A DNA stretch of 64,000 nucleotides from Apostichopus japonicus. Lineage: Eukaryota > Echinodermata > Holothuroidea > Aspidochirotida > Stichopodidae. Below the pieces are notes generated by a model. That model saw only the letters and a program-made list of their open reading frames with translations. It was not told the DNA's origin and made no database searches. Shown here in pieces: positions 54,642 to 64,000 of the stretch. Each line of letters starts with the position of its first letter. The stretch's first letter is position 1. Location: assembly GCF_037975245.1 (NCBI RefSeq), contig NC_092579.1, positions 18,039,678-18,103,677 of the forward strand, given 5' to 3'. The position numbers were made by a program, and so were the translations under genes.

Positions 54642-56083
54642 AATGGCTGAACGATGGCGACAATTAATTAAACGTCCCGTTTATTATTGTTTTTCTTATT
54701 AAAACAAAGGACAAGAGATTGCGCGGTCAAGTACATGGAGAACGACGGTAAAATTTACAAAGAGACGAACTGTAAAATGTATTTCGATAACGTAGATCCA
54801 TAGACTACAAGTAGATGGCGCTAATGCTTTATTTTCGAAGTGATGTAGCTGCGAAAGACATTCTGACTTTTCCAGACGAACACAATGTTTTAGCTTTCGC
54901 TAAAACGTAGTAGGCTGTGTAGTATTTGTTTTATTGATGAAGAGAACAAGGAAATTGGGGTTACAATTATACAAACTGAATATAAAATTTAAAATTACCA
55001 ACGCCCTTAACAACTCTATCGGGTGAAATCACCCTGACCCTCTTTACATACATACACAATCGTTAATAGTTTGTATAATGAGAAGTTGATATATAGGACG
55101 TGCACTATATTTAGTGCATAATAATTATAATTACCGAACCTTCCATAAAAGTGAATGACGCAGCATACAAGACAGCCATGTGGCTACTTTTAAGGTTCAC
55201 TCTGTATAGTTCCATGGGAAAGAGCTGAAATAGGTTGGGAAGGGGCCGGGGGGGGGGGTTCGGGTGGGGTAGCGTGTACTAATTGTGAATGTTGCAAAAT
55301 TGCCCGTGCCTTGATTAATATGTGCTGTTCACACGGATGAGTAAAAATAGCCCTCAAGATATGTTATAGAGGTTCCATAAAAAGCAAACAATTTTCTCGC
55401 GTGAAAACTCATTTAATTGTACTCACTTGTTCAGTACCTTCAAAAAGAATATAAAATTGTAGCGTAATATAATACTAATGATAACAGTTATTTTTAATAT
55501 TATTCAAAAGTAACATATAAGCCCAACCACCTTTGTAAGTCTTATAAGTGATGAACAACTTCTCCGCAAACCGCTAAACACATTATCTTATACCTTTTGT
55601 GAGATATCACAGACTGAAGTCTAAATATGACATCCGATCGAGCTACAAGTGTTTCATATTTTGAATCGTTTTGAATTATTAATAACAATGTTTTACTATC
55701 TATATTGGTGATGGGTTTTGTAAAATGCTGAATCTAAATTATTGCGGCTCTTAACATGAGCTAATGATGGGCATTTATTTGTTTCGATGCCAACACTGTA
55801 AACATTTCTACATTGAAAGTATGAATAAAGCAGGGGAAGGGAAATTACCAGGTTACATATAGTATTGGTATTATAATATCACAGATTTACGAATGTCATC
55901 TCCAAGATACTTTTAAAAACTAGGATATATCACATCTGGAAAATAGTATATTCCTGGTTTGCGGTTGAGATGTTCTTGACAAAGATTTCTTGCCGTGTAA
56001 GCCATAGCTGATGGTTTGGTTGATGTCCCCTTTACGTTAATTGCGTATTATCTGCCCCGGACTTTAAAGAACAGGGTCAAAGG
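54642..56083. other. No gene seen downstream of the SDR gene
   Basis: AT-rich with a G-run at about 55248. A minus-strand AATAAA at 55774-55779 lies 305 bases past the SDR stop and is a possible polyadenylation signal. No other supported feature. Confidence 0.4.
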
Positions 56084-59000
56084 TCAGTAGGTATGCTCCA
56101 GGGTACTCCTAACGTGTTTTACAAGGGCTTCTCCTGTTGTATCTTTGCAGAATTTGCTGGCGACGTAAACACCTATCTGGTCTGATTGGTAGACTGCGAA
56201 TGGTTCTTCTTTTTCAGTGATATCTTTGATTATTTTGGCCGTCTATGCAATGGGAAAACAATGTAAGCAGAACATAATAAATGACATTAATGTGTTAAAT
56301 TATGTTAAATTATTATGTTACTGAAAGATATGCTTAATCGTTGTACTAGGAATTTGGTCGGCGATTTAACAAACCGATAGTATGGCCTAGTTGGTTAGGG
56401 TGTTAGCTATATATATAAAGCGGGAGTCCCGGGTTCGAACCCCGGTAGAGGCTGGAAGTTTTGGCACTGTACTGAATTCTCAAATATACACACACATATA
56501 TAGATAGATAGATATAGTATATGTAAATAGTAGGCTATTTGTATGTTACTAATATAGATTTGCTATACTGCCATGCATATTGTTAATCCGTAATTCTTTC
56601 CAAACTATAGTTACAACCGTTTTGTGTTTAGCGTTTGTGTATCATTCAGTAGTTAATTGTCTTCAAAATTCGATGTAATGTGACGTTATAGCTTACTGTA
56701 CATTAGTTTTGAGATTTGGCTCGGAAGTAATTCTAATAGTGCCACAGTACCGTACATTGAACTAGCCCGGGTAGTTACGTACGTACGACACTATAGTCTG
56801 CGTAGCGAACACTTGATAACGTAGTTTTGAAGGATTTCAACGTATTCATTGGCCTTTAACAAATTGAGCCAACACCGTCCATGAAGATTTGCCCAATTCG
56901 CTTCAGTAACAGTTGCGAATATTTGGGCGATCAAATTGCGCGTGAGTAATGCAATAATTAATGGCTTACCTCTTCCGGATCTTGTGCTTGACATTCCGGC
57001 TTAAATGCATTTGCTAATTGATCAAGTCGTTCCTGAAACATTTTATTCGTGACTTCATCAACTTTTTCAGTCAGTCGCACGTGATCCTGGTAATCACGTG
57101 ATTCAAAAACCTTCATGGGACGCTCGGTTCGAACAGCTCTAGGATGCAAGACGCTGAGCCTGATGAATATATAAATATGATTTTAATATTAGTCTAAACA
57201 AAAAAAAGGATGTCAATTTGATAAATTAGTTTAATTGTCGATTTTGCCACGTTTACAATTAAGAATGGAAAAAATCTGGATGTGAAACAAAATAAAATTA
57301 CATATGAATATTTCAACAGAATTAAATACATATTAACGTAACACAATGTCACAGTCAATTCCTTTTATTTAAAAGGTTAGCTGTGTAATGAAGGAACATT
57401 TTCCCCGCACGCAACAACTTCAGCAGAAGATACAGACAGTCTGATTCATTCGTGTTTAATTAATTAGTATAGTTAATAATCAGACGCTATGTGAGTCGTT
57501 GAATCTCCCTACCATGCATAATGGCTAAATTACATCTCATAAAGTATAGAATATGCATAGGCTGAACGGAAGTTGCGAATCAAGCAATGTTCTTCTGTTT
57601 TACGTTCCTCTGCCTTTATTTCTGACATGTAACAGCCCCTACCCCCCCCCCCCCCACACACACACCACCCCAAAAAGGGTCTCCAAAGGGAGAATTAATG
57701 AGATGGTTAGCTTATAAAGACCTTCTTGTTGGTACCCTCATTTGAATAAATACCTCTACAAGGAGAAGACTAATTACACAACCATAACTTTTGCCCTCAG
57801 ATATGCTTGTATAATCCATTTTCCCTTAGACGACCAAGAAAATTCTTGTTCCGGTAAGTAAATGCATTGGTTTAAATCCACGTTAAGAGACTGTTGTCTT
57901 ATTAATTAAATTTCAAGGGAGATTAACTCTAACAGAGGGGATATGGAAGGGGGTGGGGGGGGGTAGGGAAAGCAAGAAGAAAGGTAAGTCATGTCCTCCC
58001 CATGGGCTCATTCAACCTCATAAAATAAGGTTGAGCCCATTCAACCTTATTAACCTGTTTGTATTCTGTGCTTGTATTTGTCCCTTGTAGTTTCTGTTAC
58101 TTGTCACTCAGCCTCTGAAGAAGATCCTGCTAAGATCGAAACGTCAGGCCCACAATACTTTTACACATTTCTCTTACACAGGCTCTTTAGTGGATAAGTA
58201 GTTTGCTAACAGTTTTGTTTTTGTTTTATAAAGATATATAAAATGTATGAAAACAAACCAAACATTGTACGGTCTCAGTTGAGCGTTCAAGTCGGTGGTT
58301 AGAGACTCAAGGGCACACTTTGAACCGGAGAAATACTCGTTGAATATTCCGTTATCTGTTACAAGATACACAAAGATACACAAACAAAAGTTAATTTGCA
58401 TATCTCAGAATCATCAGACTGAGACAATATTAAAGGAAATATGATGTAATCTTTTCATTCCTACCCCTCCCTGCCCCAGATGCATTTCTTAATTATGTTA
58501 GAATCACCTATCCTAAGAAAAAGGGAATAGAATAAAATAACTGGAACACTTTAAAGTGATAAATATATCCAGGCAATCTTTTTCTTGTTGTTAGTACTCC
58601 TATACCAGGGAGCAAATTTTCTGTTTGTGCCGTCAGAGAAATTTGACCCCCAAACTGTAATCAAATCATGGAAACAGTTATACGTTGGGTTAAAACTACT
58701 TGTGCTTTCCATGAAAAAGTTCAAAACAAACTGCATATAAATATATGATTGTTGTGCATGCTTTTTGTGTGCATGACGTATGCATGATATTAGCGTGACT
58801 CACATCCGACAGCTCCTATAGATCCTATGCTAATGATTCTTCCGTGACGTCGTTCCTTCATTCCTGGGATCAGCAGATGAATGAGTCTTGCATGACCAAA
58901 GAGATTAATCTCCATGACTTTTCTTCCCGAGTCAATATCAAGGGTCTCAAATGGAGAGAAAAAGGTGCATACGGCGTTGTTAACTGCATTGAAAGAAGAA

Positions 59001-60064
59001 TAAGTAAATACCAGGGTATAATTAAATGTTATCGGAATCGCTGTTTCCTCCCCATCCCCTGCCCCCTTCCCCCTTCCCCCTTCCAAGATGCTAGACTATG
59101 GTCAAATTATGACCACTGGTGTTCAAAATTCAACAACCGTTACTGTCGCCACCTTCAAGCACTTCTAATCAAAGGGATGTGTTAAAGGTGCGAATGCAGA
59201 AGATGAGGATTTGGCTAGTTTACAGCCCACCCACACTTTTCAATCACATCACCTCACGTCCACCTCCCCCTTCCCCAAACAAAATAACTAACTAAATGTA
59301 TATGTCCCCGCATCCTGGCGTTGTGTAGTTCTAATTTCATGTCTAACATTTGCTTTTACGTCACCCACATAATTTTGGACATGCTTATATTATTTTGGAT
59401 ATGTAGGCTTGTTTATACGAGGTTTGTTTCTTAATTACGCTCCATTTTGATCGTGTATTCGATTGATTGTTTTTTTGTTCTCGTATATATTTCGAGAGTG
59501 TTGAAATCCTTCAGACAAAATACTCTCCATGTGCATTCCGTATCACAAATCCCAGTATTTGAATGTGTTTCAACAAAAAGCAACTTCTTCAGTGAATTAC
59601 TTCAGAGTAATTTACAAAGAGATTTAATGAAATGTCTAAGGAAAGTATTTTTACGTTACCAAAAAGGAAATATTTCTGATTTATGTAAGCGCCCGGGGTG
59701 GGTGGCACCGTTGAGGTTTTCACAAACTGAGGGCCCTTGTGCCTAGTTCCTACCTCAAGACTATTTACTGCCCATTATACTATTGCTTCAACTTACCCAA
59801 AATGTCGATTTTGCCGTCTGTTTTGAGTATCATATCCACAGTAGATTCGATACTATTCTTGACGGTAAGATCAATGGAACAAACAAACAAGGTATCGTCC
59901 AGTAAATTCCCCGCCATTTTCTTAATAAGTTCGCTGTCGTCATCAACTCGTACTGCTGCCCATACTTTATAACATTTTCTAGGGTCATTAGCGTACTCCA
60001 TTGCAATATTAGTACCAAGTCCAAATGAGCACCCGGTAATGAGTACAACTTGCTTGTCAGCCAT
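56084..60064 (-). CDS. Short-chain dehydrogenase/reductase, RDH8/HSD17B1-like
   Basis: Five minus-strand exons: 60064-59797, 58983-58804, 58355-58259, 57159-56970 and 56242-56084. They total 894 nt and 297 aa. It is a classical SDR: the cofactor motif TGCSFGLG (TGxxxGxG) at residues 10-17, NNA at 91-93, and SIGSIGAVG at 141-149 with Ser144 in the catalytic position. NEYFSGSKCALESL then follows, with Tyr157 and Lys162. Family members convert retinal/retinol or 17-keto/hydroxysteroids with NADP(H); the layout, with LTTDLNAQLRPYNV and a long C-terminal region, fits the RDH8/HSD17B1 branch. Oddities: the active site reads Y-x4-K instead of Y-x3-K (see findings), and the exon 3 donor is a weak GTTTGT. 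An acceptor just before the ATG suggests a 5' UTR exon upstream. Substrate and activity are uncertain. Confidence 0.9.
56376..56455 (+). mobile_element. tRNA-derived SINE head or tRNA pseudogene
   Basis: It has an RNA polymerase III A box TGGCCTAGTTGG (56383-56394) and B box GGTTCGAACCC (56432-56442) at normal spacing, with a good T-stem (CCGGG/CCCGG). The acceptor stem does not pair well and the anticodon arm is replaced by a TATATATA run, so it is not a working tRNA. It ends near TA- and GATA-rich repeats. It lies in the last SDR intron. Confidence 0.65.
58004..58038. repeat. Short hairpin
   Basis: GGGCTCATTCAACCT followed closely by AGGTTGAGCCC: an 11-bp stem with a bulge, in SDR intron 3, just upstream of the hammerhead-like remnant. 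Confidence 0.6.
58111..58150 (+). ncRNA. Hammerhead-ribozyme-like motif of a Penelope-like remnant
   Basis: GCCT, then CTGAAGA, stem II made of GATC...GATC, GAAA, ACGTC, AGGC. GCCT and AGGC can form stem I, GTC is a standard cleavage triplet, and ACGT is a self-complementary stem III as in dimer-forming hammerheads. No Penelope coding sequence is nearby, so this is probably an orphan terminal repeat within SDR intron 3. Confidence 0.5.
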
Positions 60065-60584
60065 GATTCCTGTGTGTAGTAAAATGAAAGAAAAAAAACT
60101 GTTTATAATCACACACTCGTGTTTTGACCTAGAAAAGAACACGGGATCAATAAATTAATCATTAATTTGGTCAATTATTTCAGAAGCAACCATGTAGAGC
60201 AAAACGAAAAAAACTAGGCTGATCTACTGGTTAGCCCCTTTTCATGTTTCAGACTCTCCTATGAATCTCATACCCAGCTCTATCCATTCCATTCACGTCC
60301 CACAACCCTCCCCTTCCCCTCCCGTGAAAAGAGCAACGATACAGTTGTTCATATGATTAATGTTTTGCATTTTTCGAGCAATCTTATCTCCACATGGATG
60401 CTTATAAGACACTGAGTCGATCAACCACTTGAGTTTAGTCAAAGTTCTCAGATTTTCTCCACAAGAGTGACAGACAAAACAAACAAATCTATTGGTCATA
60501 ATACGGTACAACCATGATATGTTAAACTGAAGAACCAAACAAACTTGAGACGAGGTGTAACTGGCCCAATACACCGACTCTAGC

Positions 60585-60790
60585 GATTAACAGAATAATG
60601 TACACTACTGCAGGGTGATATTTTAATAAGGTAGGGGATTCAATCTCTTCGAACCCCGCCACCTTAGGTATCGCCCAATACTAACCGCGACTCTAGCGAT
60701 GAAAATGGTTAATGTACACTACTGCAGGGTGATATTTTAAGAAAGTAGGGGATTTACTAACCCCGCTACCTTCATTCTACACCATATTTT
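60585..60790. repeat. Two-copy tandem duplication, ~120 bp
   Basis: GACTCTAGCGAT, AATGTACACTACTGCAGGGT, GATATTTTAA, GTAGGGGATT and CCCCGC.ACCTT occur in the same order twice (from about 60578 and 60690). The copies have diverged by several bases. They lie just upstream of the SDR coding region, probably in its 5' intron. Confidence 0.8.
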
Positions 60791-60899
60791 TGCCAACCTT
60801 TCATTTAACGAACAAGAGCCAATACTAATTATTTATATAAGTCAAATAAAGAAAAAAAAATTGATACACGTCAAAATATGTTAACGTATAGGTACTTAC

Positions 60900-60960
60900 C
60901 TAAATACTTTTCTCAGATTTCGTTTTGTTTAAATCTTCTCAGGGAATGTTTCTGAAACAG
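60900..60960 (-). other. Candidate 5' noncoding exon of the SDR gene
   Basis: Minus-strand sequence ending GTATTTAG before a perfect GTAAGT donor (donor G at 60899) could splice to the acceptor CACACAG just before the SDR start codon (exon resuming at 60069). The upstream boundary is not known; the span given is nominal. Confidence 0.3.
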
Positions 60961-61325
60961 AATCTGTAATGTTGTTATATTACAAAAACCCAGCTGACGT
61001 ATATCTTCCAAAGTGTTCGCATTGCAGAGAATATCTATATATATATATACATTTCAGAGATCCTTAGCCTGTTCACATGAAGTGATCAAGGCTACATTGT
61101 AATTAGATTAAGTAAGATTAAGTAATACTCGAGTCAATTAAGTATAAATACTCAAGGCAGAGTCTGTGAATAATAAGGGTGTTATGATGTGTAGTCTATA
61201 GTATATTGATGAGTGATAGATCATTTCGAAGGGGCATTGTTGGTTTCAGCAAACCATTGTATGAGTCGTTGAACAATTTTGAGTGTTCCGTTGATGAGAA
61301 GTTCTACGGGTATGTATTTAAAGAG

Positions 61326-61683
61326 TTAGGGGTATTGGTCAGGGGGGTCGAGAATGTTCTGTAGGGGCGCTTTCGACACTATCTAAGCAGAGCGCCACCA
61401 CAGGTTGGCGCGGAGCGTACAGAGTTTTTTTGAGTAAAGATACTCCCTAGATCGCCGGAAATTACCCTTTCCAGGACTTGCTAATTTGCAGATAAACGAA
61501 GAAAATAGGTGTCATCGCCAACAAAATGTGACAAATGTCAATAGGTAGATGAGAGCGCAATAAAAAAAAGTCAATAATCGCGAATAAGTAAAAAGTGGTA
61601 AAAAGCTGAAAAGGGCGCCAGCAGTCCATTTGAGTCCGTCAGGGGGGCATCCGCCCCCTGACTGTATGGACGCTCCGCCACTG
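61326..61683 (-). mobile_element. hAT-like MITE, CAGTGGCGGAGC family, copy 5 (truncated)
   Basis: From TTAGGGGTATTGGTC to GGACGCTCCGCCACTG it matches the other four copies. The left terminal repeat is missing and no target duplication can be found. The hairpin module is at 61378-61422. Confidence 0.88.
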
Positions 61684-62144
61684 CTACCACAGATTTAGCA
61701 CGCATTAAAGCCTTCAATGTTCCGGTGACAAACAATTTAACACATATATTTTAATGAAAGTATTCCTTACTGTTAGTTAAAAACTCGAGATCAATTTGGC
61801 TTGTCCCTAATTCGGAATATGGTTCATTCAGTGACCTATTTTTAGCTATGTGGTGATTTGCCAATTTTCTGTCACTTTTTGCCACCGTGTTTGAATAACT
61901 GTCATTTCGTGATTTTACCTTCGATATGGTATGGCGCGAGAAAGCGGAATATATTACGTACAAATATATATATGCTGTACTTGCGAAATATATACATGGT
62001 TAACTTCAAAAATACATTTTAGACATATTTATATATATGTTTATAATAATATATTATCTAACAATAAATATTCTGTAAAGATATTTATACTAAAAAAAAT
62101 TATATGTTTCTATGCCAAGAATATATTTATTCTGTAAGAGAAAA

Positions 62145-62645
62145 AAATATATATATTCTGTAAGAGAAAAAAATATATATATTATCTAAGTGAAAAAATA
62201 TATATATTCTCTAAGAGAAAAACTATATATATTCTCTAAGAGAAAAAAATATATATATTCTCTAAGAGAAAAAATATATATATTCTCTAAGAGAAAAAAT
62301 ATATATATTCTCTAAGAGAAAAAAAATATATATATTCTCTAAGAGAAAAAAATATATATATTCTCTAAGAGAAAAAATATATATATTCTCTAAGAGAAAA
62401 AATATATATATTCTCTAAGAGAAAAAAATATATATATTCTCTAAGAGAAAAAATATATATATTCTCTAAGAGAAAAAATATATATATTCTCTAAGAGAAA
62501 AATATATATATTCTCTAAGAGAAAAAATATATATATTCTCTAAGAGAAAAAATATATATATTCTCTAAGAGAAAAATATATATATTCTCTAAGAGAAAAA
62601 ATATATATATTCTCTAAGAGAAAAATATATATATTCTCTAAAAAA
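62145..62645. repeat. Hairpin minisatellite, TATATATATTCTCTAAGAGA unit
   Basis: About 20 tandem units of roughly 23-26 bp: a TATATATA run, the near-palindrome TTCTCTAAGAGAA, then 4-7 A. Units differ mainly in the number of A. An inverted single unit (TTCTCTTAGAGAATATATAT) occurs near 63636-63660. Confidence 0.93.
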
Positions 62646-63126
62646 AAATTATATACAATTGAGTGAAATGCGCCCTGCACCACTGACGTAACAGTTTACC
62701 TGCCTTACAGATTTCAATATGCACTTGCGGTAGATCGCAGGAAATTTGAGCTGTGCAAATGACTTTCCCACGTTCGTTTCCTTTGCAAGGTTTGGCAAAC
62801 TGCTTACGTAACACACCTGCTAACGTTCCAAACTAATAACCTGGAAATGTGAAGAAGTGAGCAGTTACTGTTAAGCCGGCTAGTTACGTACGGTACAGAA
62901 GGCTTCGCTGTCGAACGTACCGTCGTACAATCAGGGAGTTGTTATGGAATAATCCCTGGTACTATCATGTGCAATGTGATATCGCAAACCCACTAACTAT
63001 GAACTGCATTAAGATTCTGAGCAAACATGTGCGTTTTATGAATGGCCAGTGTAATGAACAGGCTGGTCACTGCTGAAGTTACTGAACAACTTAACAAACA
63101 TCTTGGTCAGCACTTACAGAGCTCCG

Positions 63127-63590
63127 TACTTTGTACAGCATATCTATTTTTTCGCACAGAATATATTTTTCGTACAGAATATATTTTTCGCACAGAATAG
63201 GTCTTGAATGTTAGAGAATATATATATTTTCTGTACACACAATAAAAATATATTTTTGCACAGAATATAATTTTTCCTGTAGAATATATATTTTTTCTGT
63301 CTCAGAATTTATATATTTTGTTAGAGAAAAATATTTTTCATGTCAGAGAATATATATGTTTTGGTACTTTGTACAGCATATATATATTTTTCGACCAGAA
63401 TATATTTTTTCGCACAGAATAGAATTTTGTTGTTAGAGAATATATATATTTTTCGTACACACAATAAAAATATATTTTTGCACAGAATATAATTTTTCCT
63501 GTAAAATATATATTTTTTCTGTCTCAGAATTTATATATTTTGTTAGAGAAAAATATTTTTCTGTCAGAGAATAGATATGTTTTTTTTTAA
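63127..63590. repeat. Duplicated ~235-bp AT-rich block
   Basis: Two tandem copies, each running from TACTTTGTACAGCATAT through TTCGCACAGAAT, GTACACACAATAAAAATATA and CTGTCTCAGAATTTATATAT to GTCAGAGAATA. They lie in the right half of the 61930-63810 element. Confidence 0.85.
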
Positions 63591-63816
63591 CAAGATATAT
63601 ATATATATATATATATATATTGAAAGAAAATATATATTTTTCTCTTAGAGAATATATATTTATATTATAAATGCTTTTGTGTCAGAGAATATATTTTTGC
63701 AGAATATATAAATATGTCTAAAATGTATTTTTGAAGTAAACCATGTATGTATTTTGCAAGTAAAGCATATATATTGTTGTACATAATATATTCCGCTTTC
63801 TCGCGCCATAATATGG

Positions 63817-64000
63817 CTGAATTTTCATGAGAGGTTTGTGTGCGTTAAGTTTTTTAATTTACTTCATTTTATTTGACAAATTTGAAGGTCGTTTGAGGTC
63901 AGGAGAGGTCTTTTTCTGAAAAAAAAAAACATAAAAAAAGGCTACTTCTCCCAAAGCTCCCGCCCGGTACCAGTCTGCAGGGTGCCATGCCACAGCCCCC
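63817..64000. other. No feature seen
   Basis: Window end; short AT-rich then GC-richer sequence without a recognisable gene or repeat. Confidence 0.5.

Larger units (their letters stand above)
61930..63810. mobile_element. 1.9-kb element with ~110-bp terminal inverted repeats
   Basis: The left end TATGGCGCGAGAAAGCGGAA and the right end TTCCGCTTTCTCGCGCCATA begin inverted repeats that stay alignable for about 110 bp (61930-62040 and 63700-63810), with ACATGGTTAACTTCAAAAAT against its inverse. ATATGG flanks both sides (61924-61929 and 63811-63816). The interior has a hairpin minisatellite, a 480-bp nonrepetitive core and a duplicated AT-rich block. There is no ORF of note. The superfamily is not recognised. 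Confidence 0.7.

Noticed and set aside
56376-56455. Functional tRNA gene
   Set aside because: A and B boxes and the T-arm are good, but the acceptor stem pairs at only about three positions and the anticodon arm is replaced by TATATATA.
60065-60142. N-terminal extension of the SDR protein to an upstream ATG
   Set aside because: The frame is open, but a splice acceptor (CACACAG) lies just before MADKQVVLITG, and family members start close to the cofactor fold.
62145-62645. CRISPR-like regular array
   Set aside because: Units are contiguous with no unique spacers, the genome is animal, and there are no associated genes; it is a minisatellite. The same applies to 12466-12786.

Overview
This window is animal nuclear DNA: AT-rich, with GT-AG introns, long introns full of transposons, and five spliced protein-coding genes whose exons join in frame. 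The recognised proteins (an SLC22 transporter, PDAP1, ETF alpha and an SDR of the RDH8/HSD17B1 type) and the dense hAT, Penelope-like and LINE debris fit a marine invertebrate, possibly an echinoderm or another invertebrate deuterostome. The species is an inference, not read from a marker.

Layout. 1-6.1 kb: no gene; a LINE 3' end and a hAT-like fragment. 6.1-9.2 kb (+): a two-exon gene for an unrecognised 555-aa basic protein with a C-terminal membrane tail and an RVRF motif, preceded by a 46-codon upstream ORF whose stop overlaps the main start (ATGA). 10.4-20.7 kb (-): a complete ten-exon SLC22 transporter gene (574 aa). 20.7-34.8 kb: a gene-free block of hAT-like nonautonomous elements nested inside one another, most with readable 8-bp target duplications. 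34.8-40.0 kb (-): a complete six-exon PDAP1 gene (182 aa) with a long (GGA)n tract just upstream. 43.3-52.3 kb (-): a nine-exon ETFA gene (about 362 aa, first exon less certain); its last intron holds a palindromic Penelope-like element with a GIY-YIG ORF and hammerhead-ribozyme-like cores. 56.1-60.1 kb (-): a five-exon SDR gene (297 aa) with unusual Y-x4-K active-site spacing. 61.3-63.8 kb: a truncated MITE, then a 1.9-kb element with about 110-bp terminal inverted repeats around hairpin-rich minisatellites.

The genes look like unrelated housekeeping or solute and lipid metabolism genes, not a cluster with a shared task; four of the five lie on the minus strand. The most distinctive content is mobile DNA: at least four hAT-like families with different ends, three of them sharing a 45-bp hairpin module (11 copies here), a composite transposon that moved with a second transposon inside it, and transposons nested three deep.

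Exon boundaries were placed by hand from splice consensus, reading frame and protein family knowledge. No alignment or search was run.
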